Source: Fidelibacterota bacterium (GTDB taxonomy: Bacteria; Fidelibacterota; Marinisomatia; Marinisomatales; S15-B10). From it: a stretch of DNA of 5,287 nucleotides. Location: positions 26,421 through 31,707 of the forward strand of contig PAOF01000019.1 of assembly GCA_002707905.1 (NCBI GenBank), in the 5' to 3' direction. Both the position numbers and the translations under genes were made by a program. Of this stretch, positions 1 to 5,287 are shown piece after piece. Each line of letters begins with the position of its first letter. Position 1 is the stretch's first letter. The notes beneath the pieces were generated by a model, which was given only the letters and a program-made list of their open reading frames with translations, was not told the origin of the DNA and searched no databases.

Positions 1-287
1 TATTTTGTGAGGAAGATCAATCGGAAGTTCCAATTTATACAATGATTGACGAATTAAAATTATATCCCAAACTTAAAACTATTAAGTATCCAAAGGCTGG
101 TCAAACTAATCCTAAAATAAGAGTTGGTATAGTTGAGGCAACAGGTGGTTCTATTAATTGGATTGATTTACATGGTAATAATTATGATGATTATTATATC
201 CCAAGAATTTATTGGGCGAAAAATCAAAAAATATTTATAGTCAAAATTGATAGACCACAAAAAAAAAATGGTATTGTTTTTTTATGA
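1..287 (+). CDS. Dipeptidyl-peptidase IV-like S9 peptidase, upstream frame piece (partial, frameshifted)
   Basis: This is the propeller part of a DPP IV-like serine peptidase (MEROPS S9B; PF00930 N-terminal domain). Such enzymes remove Xaa-Pro dipeptides from peptide N-termini, usually in the periplasm or at the cell surface. The gene enters from the left edge in the frame that starts at base 3, so the ATG at 42 is an internal Met and not the start. The visible protein begins FCEEDQSEVPIYTM and continues with YPKAGQTNP, matching the family pattern of D-S-x-VP-x-Y followed by KYPKAGE-NP. Further on, WIDL, YIPRIYW and IDRPQ follow the family order. The substrate-binding Glu-Glu motif (WVYEEEF type) normally lies just before this point, so it should be outside the window. 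The frame ends at TGA 285-287 right after the A10 run. The protein continues in the next frame, given as the following entry, and the two are best treated as one gene. Confidence 0.85.
   Translation, partial: FCEEDQSEVPIYTMIDELKLYPKLKTIKYPKAGQTNPKIRVGIVEATGGSINWIDLHGNNYDDYYIPRIYWAKNQKIFIVKIDRPQKKNGIVFL
259..268 (+). other. Ten-A homopolymer at the reading-frame break in the S9 peptidase
   Basis: Ten consecutive A (259-268) separate the two frames of the peptidase, and a T7 run follows at 277-283. Removing one A restores a continuous protein with correct family spacing (RPQKKMVLFFYD). Removing one T from the T7 run also restores the frame (RPQKKNGIVFYD) but fits the hydrophobic pattern less well. 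A sequencing or assembly error is most likely. A true mutation, or transcriptional slippage on poly-A, is possible. Confidence 0.75.
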
Positions 288-1536
288 TACAAAGTCTGGA
301 AAAATTTCAGAAGGAATTAAAGATGAGGATATAGTTGGATGGGTTGATTTGAACGATGATTTTCAGTTTTTAGATAATGATGAAATTTTATGGATATCTG
401 AAGAATCAGGATTTAAACATATTTATCATAGTGATATAAGTGGAAATCTAATTAATGTTGTAACAAAAGGTAATTGGGAAGTAAGCAAGATCTTGAATTA
501 TAATTACAGAGTTAATAAGATATATTTTTTAGGAAATCGTAGCTCAGTAAAGGAAAGTCATCTTTTTTCAGTAGACCTTGATGGATCAAATTTAACTCAA
601 ATTACTAAAGAAGAAGGATTTCATCGGGTAATTATTTCTCCTTCAAAAAAATATTTTATTGATTCTTTCTCATCAATTAAATCACCTCTTAAAATAATTT
701 TAAAAAATATGAAAGGTAATCCTCTTAGAGTATTAAATGAAACAAACTTAAATCAATATTTAGAATATGATTGGTCATTTCCTAAATTTGTGAATTTTTT
801 ATCAGATGATAAAACTGTTTTATTAGATGGAATATTAACTTTGCCACATAATTATGATAAAAATAAAAAATACCCATTGATAGTATATGGTTATGGTATG
901 CCAGGAACTCAGATTGTTTTAAATAAATGGGGTAGTATTTTGAATCAATTTTTTGCTCAAGAGGGATTTATGGTTTTTTCAATGGATTCAAGAGGTATGG
1001 GAGGAAGAGGAGAGGATTTTAAAAATTTAAGTTATGGTGACATGAGTAAATACTTAATTAAGGATATAACTTCAGGTGTTAATTATATTATTGAAAATTA
1101 CAGTGTAGATAAAAATAAAATAGGAGCCTGGGGTTCAAGTGGTGGGGGATATTTTACAGCATTGATGTTAACAAGACTATCTTCAATCTTTAGTGTTGGT
1201 GTTTCTATATCACCTGTAGTTGATTTCAGGTTATATGATTCAATTTATTCTGAAAGATCAATGGGAAATCCATATTCAAATGAAGCAGGGTATGATTCAG
1301 TTTCAATTATGTCCCATATTAAAAATTTTAAAGGGAGTTTGCTTGTAATGCATGGAACAGGGGATGATAACGTACATTTTCAAAACACAACTCAATTAAT
1401 TGATGGTTTTATAGATATGAATAAAATGATTGATGTATTTATTTATCCAAATAGGGACCATTCATTAAGAGGAGGTACTACTCGATTTTATGTAAATACT
1501 AAACTAATCAATTATTTTAAAGAAAATCTAAAATAA
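268..1536 (+). CDS. Dipeptidyl-peptidase IV-like S9 peptidase, downstream frame piece with catalytic domain
   Basis: This is the rest of the same S9B peptidase. The frame is open from base 247, and homology joins at or near the A10 run, giving IDRPQKKMVLFFYDTKSGK across the shift. That has the same spacing as the family's R-x-Q-N-x-x-x-L-x-x-x-D. Propeller signatures follow: WVDLNDD, FLDNDEILWISEESG, HIYHSD and GNWEV. The alpha/beta hydrolase domain (PF00326) starts around base 835 (DGILTLP). The oxyanion-hole Tyr is in VYGYGMPG (codon 892-894). The nucleophile Ser is in WGSSGGGY (codon 1138-1140), the Asp in HGTGDDNVHF (1363-1365) and the His in NRDHS (1459-1461). The triad and the Asn after DD are therefore all present, and nothing else suggests decay. 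The C-terminus is normal for the family, ending KENLK. The last codons and the stop lie in the left arm of a terminator hairpin. No signal peptide is visible because the 5' end is missing. Identification is firm; exact substrate preference is inferred. Confidence 0.9.
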   Translation: MVLFFYDTKSGKISEGIKDEDIVGWVDLNDDFQFLDNDEILWISEESGFKHIYHSDISGNLINVVTKGNWEVSKILNYNYRVNKIYFLGNRSSVKESHLFSVDLDGSNLTQITKEEGFHRVIISPSKKYFIDSFSSIKSPLKIILKNMKGNPLRVLNETNLNQYLEYDWSFPKFVNFLSDDKTVLLDGILTLPHNYDKNKKYPLIVYGYGMPGTQIVLNKWGSILNQFFAQEGFMVFSMDSRGMGGRGEDFKNLSYGDMSKYLIKDITSGVNYIIENYSVDKNKIGAWGSSGGGYFTALMLTRLSSIFSVGVSISPVVDFRLYDSIYSERSMGNPYSNEAGYDSVSIMSHIKNFKGSLLVMHGTGDDNVHFQNTTQLIDGFIDMNKMIDVFIYPNRDHSLRGGTTRFYVNTKLINYFKENLK

Positions 1537-1568
1537 TAAAACACTGAAATGTATTTTATTATTTTAGA
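1527..1568. terminator. AT-rich hairpin between convergent genes, likely bidirectional terminator
   Basis: The arms CTAAAATAATAAAA (1528-1541) and TTTTATTATTTTAG (1554-1567) are perfectly complementary, and T1527 with A1568 adds a fifteenth pair. The loop is the 12 bases 1542-1553, which could pair internally as ACA/TGT. The left arm contains the stop codon (1534-1536) of the S9 peptidase, and the RRM gene ends 21 bases beyond the hairpin on the other strand. The stem has only one G-C pair, so it is weak. The T-rich descending arm in both directions, and a further TTTTCTTT on the minus-strand side, make termination of both convergent transcripts plausible. Confidence 0.6.
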
Positions 1569-1588
1569 AAAAATTTAAATATTAAATT

Positions 1589-1834
1589 TTAAGTTCTAGG
1601 TCTAGCTTCGTTAACAACTAACTGACGGCCTTGGACTTCTTTTCCATTTAACTCTTCAATAGCTTTTTTACTTCCATCTTCTGAGTTAATTTCAACAAAT
1701 CCAAATCCTCTAGAACGACCAGTGAATTTATCTTTAATGATCTTTACTGATGTAACTTCACCGTATTCGGCAAAAGTGTTTGAAAGGTCATCTTCAGACA
1801 TTTCATAGCTGATATTTCCAACGTATAGGTTCAT
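1589..1834 (-). CDS. Small single-RRM RNA-binding protein
   Basis: This is a complete 81-residue protein that is almost entirely one RNA recognition motif (RRM_1, PF00076). RNP2 is LYVGNI at residues 3-8 and RNP1 is RGFGFVEI at about 42-49, with the binding aromatics at Tyr4, Phe44 and Phe46. The beta-alpha-beta-beta-alpha-beta order is complete, ending LVVNEARPR. There is no glycine-rich tail, unlike many cyanobacterial Rbp proteins. Stand-alone RRM proteins of this size occur in cyanobacteria and in many Bacteroidetes and related bacteria. There they bind single-stranded RNA in the cytoplasm and are often linked to cold or post-transcriptional control. The start is ATG 1834-1832, placed five bases after a GGAG ribosome binding site. 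The ATG at 1845-1843 is rejected because it meets a stop four codons later. The gene is convergent with the S9 peptidase and follows the secreted-protein gene on the same strand with a 177-base gap, so it probably has its own promoter. The RNA targets cannot be read from the sequence. Confidence 0.93.
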   Translation of the reverse strand: MNLYVGNISYEMSEDDLSNTFAEYGEVTSVKIIKDKFTGRSRGFGFVEINSEDGSKKAIEELNGKEVQGRQLVVNEARPRT

Positions 1835-1839
1835 TTTGT

Positions 1840-1843
1840 CTCC
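1840..1843 (-). promoter_or_regulatory. Shine-Dalgarno GGAG of the RRM gene
   Basis: Minus-strand GGAG is followed by ACAAA and then the ATG of the RRM gene, a spacing of five bases. This fixes the start at 1834 and excludes the overlapping upstream ATG. Confidence 0.7.
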
Positions 1844-1853
1844 ATTTAATTAA

Positions 1854-1874
1854 TTTTTAAGTATTTTTAAGGTA
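1854..1874 (-). repeat. Short tandem direct repeat in the RRM leader
   Basis: On the plus strand, TTTTTAAGTA (1854-1863) is followed at once by TTTTTAAGGTA (1864-1874). This is two near-identical copies of about 10 bases within the inferred 5' leader of the RRM gene, just upstream of the ribosome binding site. It may be a regulatory or RNA-binding site, or simply chance in AT-rich DNA. Confidence 0.3.
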
Positions 1875-1932
1875 TTTAATTTGAAATATAATAATAGTAA
1901 GTAAGTTTTAAGTGTGAAATAGGGTAGGTATA

Positions 1933-1961
1933 TTTATAATCTGCTCATTTGAATGTCTTAA
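1933..1961 (-). promoter_or_regulatory. Possible sigma-70-type promoter of the RRM gene
   Basis: Reading the minus strand, TTAAGA (1961-1956; four of six bases match TTGACA), then 17 bases, then TATAAA (1938-1933; five of six match TATAAT). Transcription would start near 1926 and give a leader of about 90 bases before the ATG at 1834. Long leaders are common for RNA-binding and cold-response genes. AT-rich DNA produces such matches by chance, so this is tentative. I saw no clear Bacteroidetes-type TAnnTTTG box here. Confidence 0.35.
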
Positions 1962-1979
1962 TATTAATAAGAATTATCG

Positions 1980-1995
1980 AAATATTATAATATTT
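1980..1995. repeat. 16-base perfect palindrome downstream of the secreted-protein gene
   Basis: AAATATTATAATATTT is identical to its reverse complement. It lies 16 bases past the stop of the minus-strand secreted-protein gene and about 20 bases upstream of the suggested RRM promoter. It is followed by T7 only on the plus strand, so it is not a textbook terminator for the minus-strand gene. It could be a protein-binding site or a weak terminator. Confidence 0.3.
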
Positions 1996-2011
1996 TTTTA
2001 TTTATTATAAA

Positions 2012-4309
2012 TTATTTTAAAAGTAACATCTTTTTTGATATTGAATGATTTTCAGTTTTTAAAACATAAAAATATGTACCAGATGATACTTGTTTATTAT
2101 GCTTATCTTTTCCATTCCATATAATACTATAATTTCCAGCATATTGTTCTTTGTTTACTAAAGTTATAATTTCTTGACCAATTAAGTTATAAACCTTTAG
2201 CATCACTTTTTGATCCAATGGTATTTGATAATTAATCGTCGTGATTGGATTGAAAGGATTTGGATAATTTTGACTTAAATTAAATTCACTTGGTATTGAT
2301 TGAATAATTTCATCAACTTGATCTTTAACCCATTTTTCAGGACCATGAATTAATGAAAATTTTCTTCCTAAATTTTTAGCATGACCTTTTTTAATAGTAA
2401 ATGTTTTTTTACTTAACAAGTCAAATGTCTCACCATTACTTCTATCAACTAAAATTAATTTTTTATTTTGATGGATATTTTCAAGGTTACTTACTGTTAA
2501 CTTCAAATCAGATTGATTTTTAGAAGTTTTTAATATTCCATCCCATATAAATGTTGAGTCAGCACCATTTTTAATATCTTCTAGAAGGTATTTATTAAAA
2601 CCATTAATATCTTTTAAAATCCAGTCAAATTTAAAGGCATTTTCATTATTTGGTAATGGTGGTTCAGTTATATTATCATATTCATCAAATGACTCAGATG
2701 CATTTGGATTGTATCCAAAGAAATTATTATTATCTGAAAATTTAGAACTTTTAAAACTTATTTTTCCTCTAAAAAAATTATTTTCTTTATTATTTTTATT
2801 ATTTGAAAAAAATGTTTTAGAAAGGTTTAAATTTGAATCACCTGATGATTTAAATACTATGGTTGAATCAGTTTTATTACAAATTATATATCCTCCAAAA
2901 GGGGAAATAGTATCCTGATGATCAGACCAACCACTATTAGAGCTAAATTCTAATGGACCACAATATAAGGTATGATCAATTTCTCCCATATTAAATGAAA
3001 ATGGATATGGATTACCAACTAAATTCCATCCTGGTTTGAGTTCCCATTCAAGTGTGTCTATTTGTGTAATTACTCCACTTCCTAAAGTTAGATCACATTC
3101 TTCACCAACTTTTTGATAAATCCAATAACTTAATCCAGGTTCAATGGTTGAAGGTTCAGTATAATTACCATTTTCAAATTCCCAAATTACAAATTTTTCT
3201 TTATCAATATTTCCAAAACTGTTGTAAAAAACATCATTTATTCTATTTTCTTCAAGATCAGTTGGTATTGAAATTAATATCCATTCATTAGGAGGAATAC
3301 AATCAGGAAATTTAATTAACCCATTAGAGGTTTTAATAGGAATTGAACTTATTTGTGAATCTGAGGCATATCCAAGTATATCAGAAGCAAAATAATAAAA
3401 TTTAATCCCCCTTTCATCTAAATTTTCAATAGTTATAGTTTCTTCAGTTTCTAACATTCTAATACCATTTTCAAAATCTATCGGGTAGGATAAATATTCA
3501 TTTGAGCCTCCCTTTCCAACTTTTAGAATAACTGACTCCAAAGGTAATGAGTCTTTTATTGTGGCTTTAATTGTTATTTCCTTTGAAGATGAAAGACGGG
3601 CTAATGTATTTTCTAATAATAAAGTATCTTTATTGGTTGAAATATTATAAACACCTGGTGGAATATCATCTTGATAAACATTTATATAAACACTAGAAGT
3701 ATCACAAAGTTTTTCAGAATCACATATTGAATAATAAATAGAATCTATACCTGTAAACATTAGGAGATTTGAATAATCAAACTTGATTGAAGAATCTTGG
3801 ACTGTTGCAATTCCACCTTTATTTGTTGGTGTTGTTTTAAATGATTGATTGCTATTTTTATCTTTAAAAATTAAAAGAGTAGAGTAATCAATATCATTTT
3901 CAGGATCAGTATCATTTAATAAAACATTAACTCTACCAATGCTATTTTGAAAAACTTCTATCGAATCGTTATTTGCTATGGGAAATTCAGGAACATTTAC
4001 AACAGAAATTATAACTCTTGCTTCAGCAATATTTCCATCTTGATCTTCTACACAGTATCTAAAAATATCATCTCCATAAAAACCTTTTTCAGGAGTAATA
4101 TTAATTTTTGGTGATTCAATTGAACTAACTAATAAAATATCTCCATTTTTTAAAGTATCAGTATCAGAAAATTGAGTTAAAATAGAATTTGAAGCTTCTT
4201 GACATAATGTGTAAATAAGAGTATCTCCATCAGCATCGGTTGCATTTAAAAAAAGATCGTTCAAAGGTTCTCCCTCTTCAATAAAAACAGTAATTGGGTC
4301 AACAACTTC
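2012..4309 (-). CDS. Secreted modular protein with cadherin-like repeats and NYPNPFNP sorting-type C-terminus (N-terminus missing)
   Basis: Residues are counted from the first in-frame codon at 4309; 765 are visible. Residues 1 to about 108 are a cadherin-like module (PITVFIEEGEPL, then calcium-binding-type DADGD at 26-29, then FRYCVEDQDGN). A second module follows to about 210 (IANNDSIEVFQN, LLNDTDPENDI). Residues about 215-325 form a beta-rich segment after DDIPPG. Residues about 338-480 hold two repeats of a W-x-L/I-I-S/G-x-P type (EWILISIP and GWNLVGNPYPF). An Asn-rich low-complexity stretch lies at about 495-535. The end, about 670-765, is a FlgD-Ig-like sorting-type domain: FNLSQNYPNPFNP, TINYQIP, VYNLIGQEI, GTYFYVLKT and a final MLLLK. 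Proteins of this build are exported to the cell surface or released, in Bacteroidetes by the type IX system, and act in adhesion or degradation. No catalytic domain is visible. The reading frame continues upstream of the TTG at 4264 through recognisable repeat sequence (VVDPITVFIEEGEP) to a TAG at 4312-4310. The true start, signal peptide and probably more repeats are therefore missing. The ligand is unknown. Confidence 0.88.
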   Translation of the reverse strand, partial: EVVDPITVFIEEGEPLNDLFLNATDADGDTLIYTLCQEASNSILTQFSDTDTLKNGDILLVSSIESPKINITPEKGFYGDDIFRYCVEDQDGNIAEARVIISVVNVPEFPIANNDSIEVFQNSIGRVNVLLNDTDPENDIDYSTLLIFKDKNSNQSFKTTPTNKGGIATVQDSSIKFDYSNLLMFTGIDSIYYSICDSEKLCDTSSVYINVYQDDIPPGVYNISTNKDTLLLENTLARLSSSKEITIKATIKDSLPLESVILKVGKGGSNEYLSYPIDFENGIRMLETEETITIENLDERGIKFYYFASDILGYASDSQISSIPIKTSNGLIKFPDCIPPNEWILISIPTDLEENRINDVFYNSFGNIDKEKFVIWEFENGNYTEPSTIEPGLSYWIYQKVGEECDLTLGSGVITQIDTLEWELKPGWNLVGNPYPFSFNMGEIDHTLYCGPLEFSSNSGWSDHQDTISPFGGYIICNKTDSTIVFKSSGDSNLNLSKTFFSNNKNNKENNFFRGKISFKSSKFSDNNNFFGYNPNASESFDEYDNITEPPLPNNENAFKFDWILKDINGFNKYLLEDIKNGADSTFIWDGILKTSKNQSDLKLTVSNLENIHQNKKLILVDRSNGETFDLLSKKTFTIKKGHAKNLGRKFSLIHGPEKWVKDQVDEIIQSIPSEFNLSQNYPNPFNPITTINYQIPLDQKVMLKVYNLIGQEIITLVNKEQYAGNYSIIWNGKDKHNKQVSSGTYFYVLKTENHSISKKMLLLK

Positions 4310-4316
4310 CTAATAA
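4305..4316. other. Junction between two 5'-truncated genes; probable chimeric join
   Basis: Recognisable repeat sequence of the minus-strand secreted protein runs up to codon 4309-4307, and the next codon is TAG. On the plus strand, YczE-like sequence begins at about codon 4313 without any start codon. Thus two unrelated genes, each lacking its 5' end, abut head to head with no intergenic space. G+C rises at the same point from about 23-27% to about 40% in hand-counted sample lines. No transposase, tRNA or terminal repeat is seen at the join. An assembly chimera is the most economical explanation. Confidence 0.7.
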
Positions 4317-4738
4317 GTATTGCAATCCTTATCTTCTGGATACCTCTTAAGCAAGTTCCTGGAATTGGAACGATTCTTAATGCAATTATTATTGCCTCTA
4401 CTATAGACTTAACCTTGCCTTATCTGCCCCAACCAAATGATACTTACTTAAAGCTATTACAAGCATGCATGGGGATATTTGTTGTAGGTTTGGGAAGTGG
4501 AATCTACCTGATCAGTAATCTTGGACCCGGACCGAGAGATGGCTTGATGATAGGGCTACAAAAGCAGACTGGTACTTCAATACCGCTAATAAGAACCATT
4601 TTAGAATTGTCGGCTGTAATTTCGGGATGGTTCCTTGGCGGAGTTGTAGGCATTGGGACGGTTCTATTTGTTTTTGGTATTGGCCCTTGTGTAGGGATAG
4701 GACTCACACTTGTAGAAAAGATTTCAAAGAAACCTTAA
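4313..4738 (+). CDS. YczE-family (COG2364) integral membrane protein, 5'-truncated
   Basis: Residues are counted from codon 4313; 141 are visible. The family pattern is followed closely: FWIPLKQVPGIGTILNA (8-24), an acidic residue in a hydrophobic helix (IDLTLPYLP, 31-39), GLGSGIYL (59-66), the signature LGPGPRDGLM (70-79), then IRTILELS and GGVVGIGTVLF (109-119). About four hydrophobic segments are visible: around 1-12, 19-35, 52-69 and 97-130. Homologues are about 200 residues and start with one or two more helices, so roughly a third is missing. There is no ATG upstream in frame. The TTG at 4415 falls inside the conserved region and is not a credible start. The frame is open back to a stop at 4247-4249, but residues before about 4310 do not resemble the family and are antisense to the secreted-protein gene. 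Function is unknown; the family is sometimes described as membrane or transport-like. The gene is co-oriented with the DUF1295 gene 63 bases downstream. Confidence 0.82.
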   Translation: MSIAILIFWIPLKQVPGIGTILNAIIIASTIDLTLPYLPQPNDTYLKLLQACMGIFVVGLGSGIYLISNLGPGPRDGLMIGLQKQTGTSIPLIRTILELSAVISGWFLGGVVGIGTVLFVFGIGPCVGIGLTLVEKISKKP

Positions 4739-4753
4739 ATTAAAGACTTGAAA

Positions 4754-4773
4754 AGAAGGTTATTGTTCCTTCT
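4754..4773 (+). terminator. Weak hairpin after the YczE-family gene
   Basis: AGAAGG (4754-4759) and CCTTCT (4768-4773) can pair around an 8-base loop, in the 63-base gap after the YczE-like gene. There is no T tract after it, so termination is doubtful. An alternative pairing, GTTATT (4759-4764) with AATAAC (4782-4787), would exclude the first. Confidence 0.2.
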
Positions 4774-4801
4774 AATGACCTAATAACTAATAGAGATACA
4801 C

Positions 4802-5287
4802 ATGAAAAGAACTGTAACCATACCAGCAACATTTATAAGTATAGCCTTAGGAGTCATTATTGCTCTAGCGGGCAGTCAAGGGTCAGAGCTCTACAATGGA
4901 GTGGCACTATTTGCTATATGTGCAAGTGTTAGCTATTTGCTGCACTGGATAATATTCATACCCTCTTATATTTATCAAACAGAACATTATTTTGATCTAA
5001 CAGGTTCTATTTCTTATCTTAGTGCTATTGGTTTGGGTTTTTATCTCAATCCATCTATGGACCCTAGGGACTTACTGATTGGTGTTTTGATAGTGATTTG
5101 GGCTGTAAGACTTGGGACATTTCTTTTCTCAAGAGTTAAACAGGATGGTAAAGATGAAAGATTCACAATCATGAAAACTCAATTCCATTGGTACATCATG
5201 ACTTGGACTTTAGGAGGTCTATGGGTCTTTCTAACAATGGCAGCAGGATTAGCTGCAATTACATCTAATGTAAATATTCCTCTTGGA
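4802..5287 (+). CDS. DUF1295 / steroid 5-alpha-reductase-like membrane protein (3' end outside window)
   Basis: The first 162 residues are visible and the frame is still open at the right edge. It resembles the DUF1295 family (PF06966, COG3752), integral membrane proteins distantly related to steroid 5-alpha reductases and isoprenylcysteine methyltransferases. Their bacterial substrates are mostly unknown. Visible signatures are YFDLTGSISYLS (63-74), the family's aromatic-D-hydrophobic-S/T-G box, and IWAVRLGTFLFSR (99-111) followed by GKDERF (116-121). This matches the usual W-x-x-RL-x-x-x-LF-x-R then D-x-RF pattern. Hydrophobic segments lie at about 8-24, 33-57, 70-82, 91-109 and 130-152. 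The C-terminal half, where the most conserved cofactor-binding residues of the family lie, is beyond the window. The start is ATG 4802; only a weak purine stretch (AGAG) precedes it, 8-11 bases upstream. Base composition matches the YczE-like gene before it and differs from the left part of the window. Confidence 0.8.
   Translation, partial: MKRTVTIPATFISIALGVIIALAGSQGSELYNGVALFAICASVSYLLHWIIFIPSYIYQTEHYFDLTGSISYLSAIGLGFYLNPSMDPRDLLIGVLIVIWAVRLGTFLFSRVKQDGKDERFTIMKTQFHWYIMTWTLGGLWVFLTMAAGLAAITSNVNIPLG

Noticed and set aside
42..44. ATG as the start of the first gene
   Set aside because: Family motifs (DQSEVPIYT) continue upstream in the same frame to the window edge, so this is an internal Met.
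259..290. Programmed translational frameshift site
   Set aside because: The required shift is +1, and there is no stop-codon/slow-codon arrangement of the prfB type or any stimulatory structure at the run. The family has no known programmed shift. An indel or polymerase slippage explains it better.
2709..2918. Plus-strand open frame of 69 codons
   Set aside because: It lies wholly inside the minus-strand secreted-protein gene, has no family resemblance or ribosome binding site, and its Leu/Phe/Ser richness is what the antisense of an AT-rich Asn/Lys-rich stretch gives.
4262..4264. TTG as the start of the secreted protein
   Set aside because: The frame upstream (VVDPITVFIEEGEP) is recognisable cadherin-like repeat sequence, and no signal peptide follows the TTG. 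The protein is simply truncated at about 4310.
4415..4417. TTG as the start of the YczE-like protein
   Set aside because: Conserved family sequence (WIPLKQVPGIGT) lies upstream in the same frame, so a start here would delete conserved helices.
4504..4707. Minus-strand open frame of 67 codons
   Set aside because: It is antisense to the well-supported YczE-family frame. Its Pro/Thr-rich translation is the mirror of Gly-rich membrane helices.
1..5287. CRISPR array, tRNA, rRNA, insertion sequence or novel defence system
   Set aside because: No regularly spaced repeats, cloverleaf, rRNA-like sequence, transposase or nuclease/effector frame is visible on either strand. Repeats seen are short AT-rich runs.

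Overview
The window looks like a fragment of a metagenome-derived genome from an AT-rich marine bacterium. The left four fifths (1 to about 4310) fit the Fibrobacteres-Chlorobi-Bacteroidetes (FCB) group. The main evidence is a large secreted protein whose C-terminus carries the NYPNPFNP element and an outer-surface sorting-type domain ending in MLLLK. That combination is common in Marinimicrobia (SAR406), Ignavibacteria and Bacteroidetes. Very high A+T and long A/T runs point to a streamlined marine lineage such as Marinimicrobia. This assignment is inferred from protein style only.

Layout. (1) 1-1536, plus strand: the 3' part of a prolyl dipeptidyl-peptidase (DPP IV / S9B-like). It is split into two reading frames by a single-base shift at a run of ten A, and its catalytic triad is intact downstream. 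(2) 1527-1568: an AT-rich hairpin shared by two convergent genes. (3) 1589-1834, minus strand: a small single-RRM RNA-binding protein with a clear ribosome binding site, a leader of about 90 bases and a plausible promoter. (4) 2012-4309, minus strand: a secreted modular protein with cadherin-like repeats, a middle adhesin-like region and a C-terminal sorting-type domain, cut off at its N-terminus. (5) about 4313-4738, plus strand: a YczE-type membrane protein cut off at its N-terminus. (6) 4802 to the right edge, plus strand: the start of a DUF1295 / steroid 5-alpha-reductase-like membrane protein.

The key structural point is at about 4310. Two unrelated genes, both missing their 5' ends, meet head to head there within a few bases. 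Base composition changes at the same place: hand counts of sample 60-base lines give about 23-27% G+C on the left and about 38-43% on the right. The simplest reading is a chimeric join of two organisms' DNA in an assembly. A real recombination or insertion breakpoint is the alternative. The genes on either side of 4310 should not be read as neighbours in one genome.

I see no tRNA, rRNA, CRISPR array, transposase or recognisable defence or biosynthetic cluster. The genes do not form one pathway. The left side is secretion and periplasmic peptide degradation plus a housekeeping RNA-binding protein, and the right side is two integral membrane proteins.
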